34,926 bases of DNA from Chloroflexota bacterium (GCA_005881885.1 VBDX01000138.1:1-34926), one strand, 5' to 3'. Counted from the stretch's first letter, positions 15,174 through 24,193 are shown. Made by a program: numbers and translations. The notes: generated by a model not told the origin, from the sequence alone.

Positions 15174-16120
15174 TGGCGGAACGGATCGCGCTGCGCGTCG
15201 ACGAGGGCGGGCAGCGCGTCGACCGCTTCCTCGCGGCGCATAGCCAGCTTTCGCGAAGCGCCATCGCGCGGCTCGCGCGCCATGGGCTCGTGCGGGTGGA
15301 CGGCGGCGTGGTCGAGCCCGCATACAAGGTCCGCGCCGGCCAGGAGTTGGTCGTCGACGTTCCGGATGCCGAGCCGGCCCCCTCGCTGGCCGCGGAGGAC
15401 ATACCGATCGACGTGCTCTATGAGGACGCCGACGTCATCGTCGTCAACAAGCCCGCCGGTCTTGTCGTGCATCCGGCGTACGGCCATGCCACGGGGACGC
15501 TGGTGAACGCCGTCGTTGGACGCATCAGCGCGGTGACCGGCCGCGCCGCGTCCCGCCCTGGCATCGTGCATCGGCTGGACAAGGACACGAGCGGGGTTCT
15601 CGTCATCGCGAAGAACGACGTGGCGCACCTCGCGCTCGCCCGCCAGCTCCAGGCCCAGAAGTTCGGCAAGGAATACCTGGCGCTCGTGTGGGGCGATCCT
15701 GGCGAGACGCCGGCCGTGGTGGAGGCGCCCCTCCTGCGCGATCCTGACGACCGCCGCCGGATGGTCGTGCGCGCGGGCGGGCGTGACGCCACGACGCGCT
15801 TCGAACGCATCGCGGTCTTCGGCGCTGGCGCGTCGCGCCAGGCCCTCCTCCACGTGCGCCCGCTCACCGGGCGGACCCACCAGATCCGCGTGCACCTCGC
15901 TTACGGGCGACTCCCTATCGTTGGCGACCCGGTGTATGGAAAGCGCGGCGACCGAAGCGGACTGGAGCGTCAGTTCCTGCACGCCTGGCGGCTCACGGTG
16001 CGTTTGCCCCACGCCGGCGAGCGCACCTTCACCGCTCCGCTCGCGCCAGACCTCGCGGCGTACCTTGCGTCCCTGGGCGTGCCGATCGCCCCCACCGCGG
16101 TCCTGGAGCAGATCCGCTGA
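15173..16120 (+). CDS. rluD: RluA/RluD family pseudouridine synthase
   Basis: This enzyme modifies uridines in 23S rRNA. The 315-residue protein has an N-terminal S4 RNA-binding domain (RVDRFLAAHSQLSRSAIARLARHGLVRVDG) and a catalytic domain with HRLDKDTSGVLV, whose Asp136 is the catalytic residue. It also has KEYLALVWG and RPLTGRTHQIRVHLA. GTG 15173 overlaps the lspA stop by one base. Which uridines it modifies is not deducible, so the RluD name follows the usual lspA-rluD arrangement. Confidence 0.9.
   Translation: MAERIALRVDEGGQRVDRFLAAHSQLSRSAIARLARHGLVRVDGGVVEPAYKVRAGQELVVDVPDAEPAPSLAAEDIPIDVLYEDADVIVVNKPAGLVVHPAYGHATGTLVNAVVGRISAVTGRAASRPGIVHRLDKDTSGVLVIAKNDVAHLALARQLQAQKFGKEYLALVWGDPGETPAVVEAPLLRDPDDRRRMVVRAGGRDATTRFERIAVFGAGASRQALLHVRPLTGRTHQIRVHLAYGRLPIVGDPVYGKRGDRSGLERQFLHAWRLTVRLPHAGERTFTAPLAPDLAAYLASLGVPIAPTAVLEQIR
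16105..16108 (+). promoter_or_regulatory. Shine-Dalgarno GGAG supporting a CTG start for gmk
   Basis: GGAG lies inside the end of rluD, with exactly 8 nt between it and CTG at 16117. The CTG overlaps the rluD stop as CTGA, matching the ATGA and GTGA junctions used by neighbouring genes. No ATG, GTG or TTG occurs in frame before the P-loop. Confidence 0.6.
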
Positions 16121-16716
16121 CCGGCATCGACGGAAAAGGCCTCCTCGTCATCATCTCCGCGCCGTCGGGCGCCGGTAAGGACACCGTGATCTCCCGCCTC
16201 GTGAAGTCTCTCGACGACGCCGTCGTGTACGTGACGGCGACCAGTCGCAAGCCGCGGGCGAACGAGAAACAGGGGGTCGACTACTACTTCTACGAGCCCG
16301 AGAAATTCCGTGCGGAGATCGAGGCCGGGAACTTTCTCGAATGGTCTATGGTCCACGGCGACTTCAAAGGCGTACGAAAGGACGCGCTTGCCGACACCCT
16401 TCGCGACCATCGGATCGTCATCGTCAAGCCCGAGCCGCAAGGGATGCGGAAGATCAAAGCCAAGCTGCCGGAGGCGCTGACCATCTTCATCATGCCGCCG
16501 TCGCTCGATGCGCTGCAGAAGCGCCTGCAGCAGCGGGGCACCGAGTCGCCCGAGGAGTTCGACGTCCGCATGCGCAACGCCCCGATCGAGATGGCCGCGG
16601 CGCCCGAGTACGACTACGTCGTGGTGAACGAGGATGCAAAGATCGATAAGACCGTGAAGGAGATCGCCGAGATCGTGCGGAAGGAGATGAAGAAGCCTCG
16701 GCATTACGAGCTATGA
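16117..16716 (+). CDS. gmk: Guanylate kinase, apparently with a CTG start
   Basis: Gmk converts GMP to GDP. From CTG 16117 the protein is 199 aa, close to the family norm. The P-loop (SAPSGAGKDT) falls at residues 14-23, as expected; the GKD form, with Asp instead of Ser/Thr, is an accepted variant. TATSRKPRANEKQGVDYYF and GNFLEW are conserved GMP-binding elements. The first canonical start is GTG 16186, which would delete the P-loop and cannot give an active enzyme. I therefore infer a non-AUG start. The stop overlaps priA (ATGA). Confidence 0.9.
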   Translation: MTGIDGKGLLVIISAPSGAGKDTVISRLVKSLDDAVVYVTATSRKPRANEKQGVDYYFYEPEKFRAEIEAGNFLEWSMVHGDFKGVRKDALADTLRDHRIVIVKPEPQGMRKIKAKLPEALTIFIMPPSLDALQKRLQQRGTESPEEFDVRMRNAPIEMAAAPEYDYVVVNEDAKIDKTVKEIAEIVRKEMKKPRHYEL

Positions 16717-18917
16717 CCACCCGTACGGCGGAGGTCGCCGTCTTCGCCGGCCTGCGCGGGCCCGCGCGCACGTTCAGCTACCTGATCCCGTCCGGGCTCG
16801 ATCTCGAGCCCGGTCACCTCGTCCGCGTGGGCCTCGGCCAGCGGGCCGTTGCCGGCGTGGTGATCTCGCTCAATGGCGCGGTCATCGCGCGCGAGCTGCG
16901 TCCGGTCGACGCGCTCGTGCATCCACTCCCGCTTCTCCGGCCTCATCAGCTAGCGCTCGCGCGCTGGATCGCGGAACGGTATCGCTGCGGCCTCGCCGAC
17001 GCGGTCCGAGCGATGCTGCCGCCCGCCCTGGCGTCTCGCGCGCGGAGCACGAAGCTCGGGACGGCGCGCGGCGAGCGTACCGAAACGGTCTTCGCGATCG
17101 CGCCGGCCGGCAAAGAGGCAATGACGGGCGGTGTCCGGCTCGGCGCCCGTCAGCTCGTGACCTTGCGCGCGCTCGCCGCCGGGGCGGTGACCGGGCACGA
17201 CCTTGCGGACGCGGGCGGTTCCGCGGTGGCGGCCCGCGCGCTCGCGCGGCGAGGCCTTGCCATCGAAGGCACGCGCGCAGTCCGGCGGATTCCGGCGGAA
17301 TTTGCGCTCGCCGGGGAGGACCCCTCGCGCGATGCCGTCGCCACCTCGGCGCAGGCCGCGGCGCTCGCCGCGATCATCGCCGCGCTTGGGAGCGGGCGCG
17401 GCTTCCTGCTGCACGGTGTGACCGCGAGCGGGAAGACGGAGGTGTATCTCCGCGCGGCAGCCGAGACGCTCGCGCGAGGAGAGGGCGTCATCGTCCTCGT
17501 GCCGGAGATCGTTCTCACCGCACAGGTCGTCGCGCGCTTCATCGCGCGTTTCGGCGATCGCGTGGCGCTGCTGCATAGCGCGCTCTCCGCCGGCGAGCGC
17601 TTCGACGAATGGCGCCGGGTCCTCGATGGCGCGGCCGACGTGGTCATCGGCTCGCGATCGGCGCTCTTCGCGCCGCTCGAGCGGATCGGTCTGGTCGTCG
17701 CGGACGAGGAGCAGGAGCCGTCGTACAAGCAGGAGAGCGACCCGCGGTACCACGCGGTCGACGCGGCGCTCGCGCTCGGGCGCATCTCGGGCTGCGCCGT
17801 CGTCCTGGGAAGCGCCACTCCGCGCGTGACCACGTACCACGCCGCGCGCAGCGGTGAGCTCACGATGCTGCCGCTGCCCGAGCGGGTCGGCGAGCTTGGC
17901 ATGCCGCCCACGACCATCGTCGATCTGCGGCTCGAGCTCCAAAGCGGGAACCGCAGCACGCTTTCGCGGGCGCTGCGCGCGGCGCTTCAGCACACGGTCG
18001 CGAGCGGCGAGCAGGCGATCCTGTATCTCAACCGCCGGGGATTCGCGACGGTCGTGCTCTGCCGCGACTGCGGGTTCGTCGCGAAGTGTCCGGCCTGCGA
18101 CATTCCCTACGCGTATCACGTGGACGGGTCACTGGTCTGTCATCGCTGCGGACGGCGTGAGGCGCGCGCCCCGGAACGGTGCCCGGTCTGCGGCAGTCCG
18201 CGAATCAGACAGCTGGGCGTCGGAACGCAGCGCGTGGAGGAAGAGGTGCGAGCCGCGGTCCCGCGGGCGAAGGTCATCCGATTGGACCGCGACGCCGTGC
18301 GCGCGAAGGGCTCGCATGCGGCCGCCTACGAGCGGATGCGCTCGGGTGATGCGCAAGTGATCGTTGGCACGCAGATGCTGGCGAAGGGCTTCGACCTGCC
18401 GCGGGTGACCCTCGTCGGTGTCGTCAACGCCGACACGGTGCTCAACCTGCCGGACTTCACCGCGGCCGAGCGTACCTTTCAGCTGCTCACGCAGGTCCTG
18501 GGACGAGCGGGCCGAGGTGCTGCCGGCGGCCGCGGCATTCTTCAGACGTACCTCCCCGAGCACTACGCGATACTCGCCGCCGCGGCGCACGACTACCTCT
18601 CCTTCGCGGAGGCCGAGCTGGCCGGGCGCCGGCGTTTCGGATATCCACCCTTCGGACGGCTCGTGCTCCTGTCGACGCAGGCGAAGAAGGTCGAGACGGT
18701 CGAACGTCGAACGGCCGAGCTCGCGGAATGGCTGCGGGACGCCGCCGCCGCCGACGCCGAGGTGCTCGGGCCGGCACCCGCGTTCGCGGCGAAGCGGGCG
18801 GGGAGCTACCGCGCGCAGATCGTGTTGCGCGGTGCGCATCCCGAAGTCGTTCTCGACCGCGTCAGCCTGAGCGACGAGTGGACTGTCGACATTGACCCGG
18901 TGACACTTCTCGGATGA
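16713..18917 (+). CDS. priA: Primosomal protein N' (replication restart helicase)
   Basis: PriA reloads the replisome at stalled forks. The 734-residue protein has the N-terminal 3'-DNA-binding region (FSYLIPSGLDLEPGHLVRVGLG), a helicase core with Walker A GVTASGKTEVYL near 234-245, and a Walker B-type VVADEEQEPSYKQE. LGSATPRV, two zinc modules (CRDCGFVAKCPAC and CHRCGRREARAPERCPVCG), and QVLGRAGRGAAGGRG follow. All expected elements are intact. ATGA overlaps join it to gmk upstream and def downstream. Confidence 0.97.
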   Translation: MTTRTAEVAVFAGLRGPARTFSYLIPSGLDLEPGHLVRVGLGQRAVAGVVISLNGAVIARELRPVDALVHPLPLLRPHQLALARWIAERYRCGLADAVRAMLPPALASRARSTKLGTARGERTETVFAIAPAGKEAMTGGVRLGARQLVTLRALAAGAVTGHDLADAGGSAVAARALARRGLAIEGTRAVRRIPAEFALAGEDPSRDAVATSAQAAALAAIIAALGSGRGFLLHGVTASGKTEVYLRAAAETLARGEGVIVLVPEIVLTAQVVARFIARFGDRVALLHSALSAGERFDEWRRVLDGAADVVIGSRSALFAPLERIGLVVADEEQEPSYKQESDPRYHAVDAALALGRISGCAVVLGSATPRVTTYHAARSGELTMLPLPERVGELGMPPTTIVDLRLELQSGNRSTLSRALRAALQHTVASGEQAILYLNRRGFATVVLCRDCGFVAKCPACDIPYAYHVDGSLVCHRCGRREARAPERCPVCGSPRIRQLGVGTQRVEEEVRAAVPRAKVIRLDRDAVRAKGSHAAAYERMRSGDAQVIVGTQMLAKGFDLPRVTLVGVVNADTVLNLPDFTAAERTFQLLTQVLGRAGRGAAGGRGILQTYLPEHYAILAAAAHDYLSFAEAELAGRRRFGYPPFGRLVLLSTQAKKVETVERRTAELAEWLRDAAAADAEVLGPAPAFAAKRAGSYRAQIVLRGAHPEVVLDRVSLSDEWTVDIDPVTLLG

Positions 18918-19582
18918 CATGGTCGATGGGGGCTACGCCCCCCTCCGACCCGCCCGTTGAGCAGCCTGCGGGCCCCCCAGAGGCTCCGCAAGCGCCGCCG
19001 CCCCCGCGGCTCCGCGTGACGAAGGGTGCCCCATGGCGTATCGATGCCGGACGGCGCGCCAAATGGTCCGCGCGGGAGTTCGTCTCGGCGAACGCCGTCG
19101 AAGTCCGGCAGATCGGCGATCCGGTCCTGCACGGGCCTGCCAAGAAGCCACGTCTCTCACGCCTGGAGATCGAGTCGCTCGTGGCGAGGATGTTCGCATC
19201 GATGGTCGTGGCCCACGGCATCGGCATCGCGGCACCGCAGATCGGGGTGCCCCTCCGCGTCGTGATCATGGACGTGGACGAGGCCGGGATCGTCGCCATC
19301 GAGCCGAAGGTCGAGTGGACCAGCCCCGAGCAGGAAGAGACGACCGAAGGGTGTCTGTCGATCCGCGGGATGTACGGGGTGCTCGATCGACCGCTGGCCG
19401 CGCGTCTGGTGGCGAACGACATCGCCGGCAAGCGCTTCACGCTCGTCGGCGACGAATTCGGCGCTCAGTGCATGCTCCACGAGACCGACCATCTCGACGG
19501 CCTGCTCTACGTCGACCGCCTGAAGTCGCGCGAAGATCTCCATACGGTCGAGCCCGAGGAGGAGGAACCGGTTTCGGCCTAA
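18914..19582 (+). CDS. def: Peptide deformylase with proline-rich N-terminal extension
   Basis: Def removes the N-formyl group from new proteins. The metalloprotease motifs are all present: GIGIAAPQIG, EGCLS (Cys147 as metal ligand) and HETDH (His189, His193, Glu190). The protein is 222 aa; the enzyme proper begins near residue 60 (VRQIGDPVLH). Before it lies an extension with a Pro-rich run (residues ~9-32, then basic residues), which most deformylases lack. The ATG at 18914 overlaps the priA stop. A later internal start is possible but none has a good SD. Confidence 0.95.
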   Translation: MTWSMGATPPSDPPVEQPAGPPEAPQAPPPPRLRVTKGAPWRIDAGRRAKWSAREFVSANAVEVRQIGDPVLHGPAKKPRLSRLEIESLVARMFASMVVAHGIGIAAPQIGVPLRVVIMDVDEAGIVAIEPKVEWTSPEQEETTEGCLSIRGMYGVLDRPLAARLVANDIAGKRFTLVGDEFGAQCMLHETDHLDGLLYVDRLKSREDLHTVEPEEEEPVSA

Positions 19583-19593
19583 CAGAGCGCGCG

Positions 19594-20520
19594 CTGTTCC
19601 TCGGCACTCCCGAGTTCGCCGTGCCCTCGCTCGAGGCGCTCGAGCGCCTGCGTGAGAAGGGGACGGTCCAGGTCGTGGGTGTCGTCACGCAGCCCGACCG
19701 CCCGGCGTCTCGTGGGATCGTCCGCGAACCCGTCGTCAAACGGAGCGCCCGGGAGATGGGGCTCACGGTGCTCCAGCCCGAGCGGCTCGATCCGAAAGCG
19801 GTCGCGGCGCTGCTCGCGCTCCGTCCGGAGCTGCTCGTCTGGGCGGCGTACGGCAACCGGATCCCAAAGTCGCTGCTCGATGCGGTGGCCGGGCGCGCCG
19901 TGAACGTTCACGCGTCGTTGCTCCCGCGATGGCGCGGCGCCGCTCCGATCGCGCACGCGATCCTTGCGGGCGATTCCGAGACGGGCGCGACGTTGATGGA
20001 GGGAACCCCTGACCTGGATGCGGGTCCGATCCTCGCGCAGGCCCGGACGAAGCTCGCGCCGACCGAGAACCGCGGCGAGCTCGAAACACGGCTCGCGAAG
20101 CTCGGCGCCGAGCTTCTCGAGCGAGAGTTACCGCGCTATCTCGATCGAAAGCTCGTCCGCCGTCCGCAGGATGTCCGTGAGGTGACGCTTGCGCCGAAGC
20201 TCGATCCGCGAAAGGGAGAGCTCGACCCCAGTCGCCCCGCCGAGGAGCTCTCGCGAGTAGTGCGCGCGTTCGCGCCCGACCCCGGCGCGTTTGTGACGTT
20301 CCGCGGCCAGCGCATCAGGGTCCTTCGCGCGACGGCGGTCGGCCGCCGCGGCGCCGATCACGGCACGTTCGAGATCCAGGGCGGCGTTCCGCACGTCGCT
20401 GCCGGCGGGGGCTGGCTGCGCCTGGATGAAGTGAAGCCGGCCGGCAAACGCGCCATGACGGGCGCGGATTGGGCGCGCGGCTTGCGCGATGTCACCACGC
20501 GCGAGCGCGTGCCTTCTTGA
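19594..20520 (+). CDS. fmt: Methionyl-tRNA formyltransferase; no canonical start codon
   Basis: Fmt formylates initiator Met-tRNA. The fold begins FLGTPEFAVPSLEALERL. The active-site segment VNVHASLLPRWRGAAPIAHAI with Asn and His, and TPDLDAGPIL with Asp, are intact, as is the C-terminal domain. No ATG, GTG or TTG lies in frame within 60 bp upstream of the first strand. The first downstream one (GTG 19621) would remove the conserved FLGTPEFA. CTG 19594, 12 bp after the def stop, gives 308 aa, near the usual length, but its SD is weak. The start is therefore tentative; gene identity is firm. It forms the usual def-fmt pair. Confidence 0.92.
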   Translation: MFLGTPEFAVPSLEALERLREKGTVQVVGVVTQPDRPASRGIVREPVVKRSAREMGLTVLQPERLDPKAVAALLALRPELLVWAAYGNRIPKSLLDAVAGRAVNVHASLLPRWRGAAPIAHAILAGDSETGATLMEGTPDLDAGPILAQARTKLAPTENRGELETRLAKLGAELLERELPRYLDRKLVRRPQDVREVTLAPKLDPRKGELDPSRPAEELSRVVRAFAPDPGAFVTFRGQRIRVLRATAVGRRGADHGTFEIQGGVPHVAAGGGWLRLDEVKPAGKRAMTGADWARGLRDVTTRERVPS

Positions 20521-20543
20521 GCATCGCCGGTACGCTCGAAGGC

Positions 20544-21620
20544 ATGACCAGGGTCCATCCGGCGATCAGCGACGTGAGCGATGCCGCGCTCCTGGCTTGG
20601 CTTCGCAAGCGCGGCGAGCCCGCGTACCGCGCGAAACAGATCCGCCGTCACGCCACGCACGGGACCGCGGCCGAGTTCGCGGAGCTCACCGACCTGCCAA
20701 AGCAGCTCCGCGAAGCTCTCGCCGCGTCCTTCTCCTGGACTTCCGTGGATCCGGTGCGTGAAGACGCGAGCGCCGACGGCGAGACGCGAAAGGCGCTCTT
20801 GCGTCTGGCCGACGGTCATCACATCGAGACCGTGCTCATGCCGCACCACGGCGCCCGCAACGCGGTGTGCGTGTCGACGCAGGCGGGCTGCCCGATGGCC
20901 TGCGCCTTCTGCGCCACGGGTGAGATGGGGCTCGTGCGGAATCTGACAGCCGGCGAGATCGTCGACCAGGTCCGCCACTGGCAGCGCGAGCTCGCGCAGC
21001 GCGGCGAGCGTGTGTCGCACGTCGTGTTCATGGGGATGGGGGAGCCGTTCAACAACTACGACGCGACGCTCGCGTCGACCCGGGCCCTCATCGATCCCGA
21101 AGCGTTCGGCATCAGCCCCCGCAGGCTGACGATCTCAACGTGCGGAGTCGTCACGGGGATCGATCAGCTCGCCGGCGAAGGGCTGCCGATCAACCTCGCC
21201 GTCTCGCTCCACGCCCCTGACGATCCGACGCGCGCGCGCATCATGCCGATCAACCGGAAGTGGGGCGTCGAGGAAGTCCTCGCGGCCGCAGCGCGATACG
21301 TGAAGCGAACGAAGCGCCGAGTCACGTTCGAATACGTGCTGCTCGCAGGCGTCAACGACTCCGAGGAGACCGCGCGCGAGCTCGCGGCGCTCATCACGAG
21401 GCACGGCCCGACGAAGGATGCTCACGTGAACCTCATCCCGTACAACCCCGGCGCGGGCGGGTTTCGGCGGCCGTCGGTCGAGCGAATGGAGCGCTTCGCG
21501 GCGTTGCTGCAGGAGCATGGGATCGCAGCGACGCTGCGGATCAGTAAGGGACAGGACATCGCGGCGGGCTGTGGGCAGTTGAAGGTCGCCGAAGGCAAGG
21601 CGGGGTTGCTTCCGATCTGA
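20544..21620 (+). CDS. rlmN: 23S rRNA (adenine2503-C2)-methyltransferase (radical SAM)
   Basis: RlmN methylates A2503 of 23S rRNA, and tRNA A37 in some bacteria. The 358-residue protein carries the radical SAM cluster motif CxxxCxxC at Cys116, Cys120 and Cys123. An upstream Cys lies in AVCVSTQAG, and the C-terminal mechanistic Cys in GQDIAAGCGQLK. VVFMGMGEPFNNYDAT and SLHAPDDPTRARIMPINRK are typical. The ATG at 20544 gives the standard N-terminus; an in-frame upstream start at 20469 would overlap fmt. Confidence 0.96.
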   Translation: MTRVHPAISDVSDAALLAWLRKRGEPAYRAKQIRRHATHGTAAEFAELTDLPKQLREALAASFSWTSVDPVREDASADGETRKALLRLADGHHIETVLMPHHGARNAVCVSTQAGCPMACAFCATGEMGLVRNLTAGEIVDQVRHWQRELAQRGERVSHVVFMGMGEPFNNYDATLASTRALIDPEAFGISPRRLTISTCGVVTGIDQLAGEGLPINLAVSLHAPDDPTRARIMPINRKWGVEEVLAAAARYVKRTKRRVTFEYVLLAGVNDSEETARELAALITRHGPTKDAHVNLIPYNPGAGGFRRPSVERMERFAALLQEHGIAATLRISKGQDIAAGCGQLKVAEGKAGLLPI

Positions 21621-21659
21621 TAAGGGTCGCCTCAAACGGGGGCGATAGCGTTGCGCGGG

Positions 21660-23957
21660 ATGTCGTCTGAAGCGACCAGGCGCGGACTGACATCGCAGAT
21701 GGCCGTGATCTTCTTCGTCTCGGCTGGTGCACTCCTCTTCCAGGTAGCCCAGACGCGGCTGTTCAGCACCGTATTCGGCTACCACCTTACGTATCTGGTC
21801 ATCAGCGTCTCCTTGCTGGGCGTCGGTTGGGGCGCGACTCTGAGCGCGGTCTTCGACGCGCGGTCGCGCCGGCCCTCGCTCGGCCAACTCGGTCTCGCCG
21901 CGACGGCGAGCATTCTTCTGGCGCTGTTCGTTCAGGCGCATGTCGATCCGTCGTCCGCACTGTGGCTTTCTGTGACGGCGGCCTATGTCCTCGGGTTCCC
22001 TCCGTTCGCTTTCGCGAGCTGGATAGTCGTCCGCAACCTGCGGGAACGTCCCGGAAAAGCCGGGACCCTCTATGCAGCGGATCTCGCCGGGGCCGGCACA
22101 GGCAGCGTGCTTGCGTTCCTCGGCCTTCCGCTCCTAGGGGCGCCGGGCCTCTATGGTCTCGCGGCGCTGCTCGCGGCACTCGGTGCCGCGACGACCTTCA
22201 GCGGTCGGTCGCGCCTTCTTCCGGTCTTGGCATGCGTCGCGATGACCGCCGCGCTCGCCGGATGGGGTGACCGCATCGCCCCGCCGCAGGTCGGACCCGA
22301 CAAGAGCCCGGTCTACGGCGCGGGAATCGAGCATCTCGCCACGCGTTGGGACCCGTACGCCCGCGTCGACGTCGTTCAGTACCCGGAAGAGCCGAGCGAG
22401 GAGCGCTACCGGTATCTCGTGGACCCGGCGTATACGAAGCCGCGTCCGGATGCGCACGTCATCTATCTCGACCTCGGAGCGGCGACGCCGATCCTGGACG
22501 GCAGCGGCGACATGAACGTGCTGCGGGAGACCATCATTGCCGCGCCGTACGAGCTCGTCACCGATCCGGCCGTTCTCGTCATAGGCCCGGGCGGAGGGAT
22601 CGATATCCAAAACGCGCTCGTCCATGGGGCGCGGGCCGTGGACGCGATCGAGGTCAATCGCGCCGTCGTCGGATTGATGCGCGGTGAGTTCGCAAGCTAC
22701 AGCGGAAACCTCTATGCGGCGCCGAGAGTCCGTGTCGTCGAAGATGAGGCTCGAAGCTATGTTCGCCGCTCAAACGAGCGCTATGACCTGATCGTCATGA
22801 CGGTCGTCGACAGCTGGGCCGCGCTCGCGAGCGGTTCGTATGCGCTCACCGAGAGCTATCTGTACACGGCGGAGGCATTTGAGGATTACCTCGCTCACCT
22901 GAACGGTCGGGGCGCCCTCGCCGTCGGCCGTTGGTACCGCGACCCGCCGGTGGAGATGCTTCACACCGCTCAACTGGCCGCCACGGCACTCCGGGCGCAG
23001 GGCGTCGCCCACGTCTCCGACCACCTGATCGTCCTTCGCTACATGAACTTCGGTCTGCTGATCGCGAGCCCGATGCCGTTCGATCGCGACTCCGTCGAGA
23101 GGATCCGCACCTTCGCGGCGGTTCGCAGCTTCGTTGTCGAATATGACCCGCTCGCTCCATCCGGCCCCTTCGTATCGGCCGTGCGGGACGATCGTGGGAT
23201 CCCTGCGACCGACGACCGTCCTTTCTTCTTCGCCGCGGACACGCGTTACGGTGGCTTTCCGGTGGCCTACGGCATCCTGTTCGTCGCACTCGTGCCGGCG
23301 GTCTTGTTGTCCTACCTGCTCCTCGTCCTGCCGCTCCGACGCAGGCTGGGTCCGCTGCTTCGAACGGAGGTCGGCCTGGCAACGACGCTCCGCTCCCTAG
23401 CCGTCGGGCTCGGTTTCATCGGCGCCGAGATCGTCCTCCTCCAGCGACTCACCCTGTATCTGGGTCAACCGGCGCTCGCCTTGTCACTCGGCCTCGCCGC
23501 GCTTCTCATTGGCGCCGCGATCGGATCGGGATGGTCGTCGAAATTGCCGAGCGATCCGGACAGAGCCTCGGCGCTCTGCGCGATCGCCGTGCCGATCGTC
23601 CTCGTTTTGCTGACCTGGGTGGCGGCGATCACCCTTTCCTGGCCGTCATTCCTGCGCGCCGCGGTCGCGGTGATGGCGTCTGTCGCGCTTGGCGTTCCGC
23701 TCGGTGCGGTCTTCCCCAAGGTCGTGGCGATCGCCGGGGCGACCGATCCGAGGCTGGTGAGCTGGGCTTGGGCGATCAATGGCGCCGCATCGGTGATCGG
23801 CTCGATCCTGGCCGTTGCCTTCACGATCAACCTCGGATTCACCATCGTCGGCTTCGTCGCCGCTGGGTGCTACGCGCTGCCGGTCCTGGTGGGACGTTTG
23901 CGGATCAGGCGGCTCCTGGTTGAACGGATCGAACGCACATCTGCTGTGGCGCCCTGA
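21660..23957 (+). CDS. Membrane protein with spermidine synthase-like domain
   Basis: This protein has 765 aa in three parts: about six N-terminal TM helices, a cytosolic Rossmann domain (~residues 225-520), and about seven or eight C-terminal TM helices. The Rossmann part has a methyltransferase-like VLVIGPGGGIDIQNAL glycine loop near 305-320, an acidic strand end (DAIEVN) and YDLIVMTVVDSW, as in spermidine synthases. The DxxD proton-acceptor pattern of true spermidine synthases is not clear, so polyamine synthesis is doubtful. The ATG at 21660 is preferred; TTG 21651 is in frame three codons earlier. It looks transcribed alone or with rlmN. Confidence 0.8.
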   Translation: MSSEATRRGLTSQMAVIFFVSAGALLFQVAQTRLFSTVFGYHLTYLVISVSLLGVGWGATLSAVFDARSRRPSLGQLGLAATASILLALFVQAHVDPSSALWLSVTAAYVLGFPPFAFASWIVVRNLRERPGKAGTLYAADLAGAGTGSVLAFLGLPLLGAPGLYGLAALLAALGAATTFSGRSRLLPVLACVAMTAALAGWGDRIAPPQVGPDKSPVYGAGIEHLATRWDPYARVDVVQYPEEPSEERYRYLVDPAYTKPRPDAHVIYLDLGAATPILDGSGDMNVLRETIIAAPYELVTDPAVLVIGPGGGIDIQNALVHGARAVDAIEVNRAVVGLMRGEFASYSGNLYAAPRVRVVEDEARSYVRRSNERYDLIVMTVVDSWAALASGSYALTESYLYTAEAFEDYLAHLNGRGALAVGRWYRDPPVEMLHTAQLAATALRAQGVAHVSDHLIVLRYMNFGLLIASPMPFDRDSVERIRTFAAVRSFVVEYDPLAPSGPFVSAVRDDRGIPATDDRPFFFAADTRYGGFPVAYGILFVALVPAVLLSYLLLVLPLRRRLGPLLRTEVGLATTLRSLAVGLGFIGAEIVLLQRLTLYLGQPALALSLGLAALLIGAAIGSGWSSKLPSDPDRASALCAIAVPIVLVLLTWVAAITLSWPSFLRAAVAVMASVALGVPLGAVFPKVVAIAGATDPRLVSWAWAINGAASVIGSILAVAFTINLGFTIVGFVAAGCYALPVLVGRLRIRRLLVERIERTSAVAP

Positions 23958-23970
23958 ATCGGCCGAGAGC

Positions 23971-24177
23971 TTAGCGGCGAGCGCGCTCCCGCTTCTTCGC
24001 CATGCGGGCGTCTTTCGTCTGAGTGCGGCGGCAACGTGTGCACACCAGGAGCTTGGTGCCGTCGATGACCGCAGGATGCAGGTTCGCGTCGAATCGGCGG
24101 TGCGTGTGCACCTTCGAGTGACTGACGTTGTATCCGTACGCGGCGGTCTTGCCGCAGATCGCGCAGGCGCGTGGCAT
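23971..24177 (-). CDS. rpmB: 50S ribosomal protein L28
   Basis: This 68-residue large-subunit protein begins MPRACAICGKTAAYGYNVSHS and has the conserved THRRFDANLHPAVIDG core. Two Cys pairs (CAIC and CTRC) make it the zinc-binding C+ form. A good SD (AAGGAG, complement of 24189-24194) precedes the ATG at 24177. It is divergent from fakA, whereas in Bacillus rpmB and the yloU-fakA genes also neighbour each other. Confidence 0.96.
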   Translation of the reverse strand: MPRACAICGKTAAYGYNVSHSKVHTHRRFDANLHPAVIDGTKLLVCTRCRRTQTKDARMAKKRERARR

Positions 24178-24193
24178 CGCAGGCAGGTCTCCT

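Noticed and set aside
21621-21659. Possible hairpin after rlmN
   Set aside because: The arms (TCGCC/GGCGA) are short and there is no T run, so a terminator is not supported.
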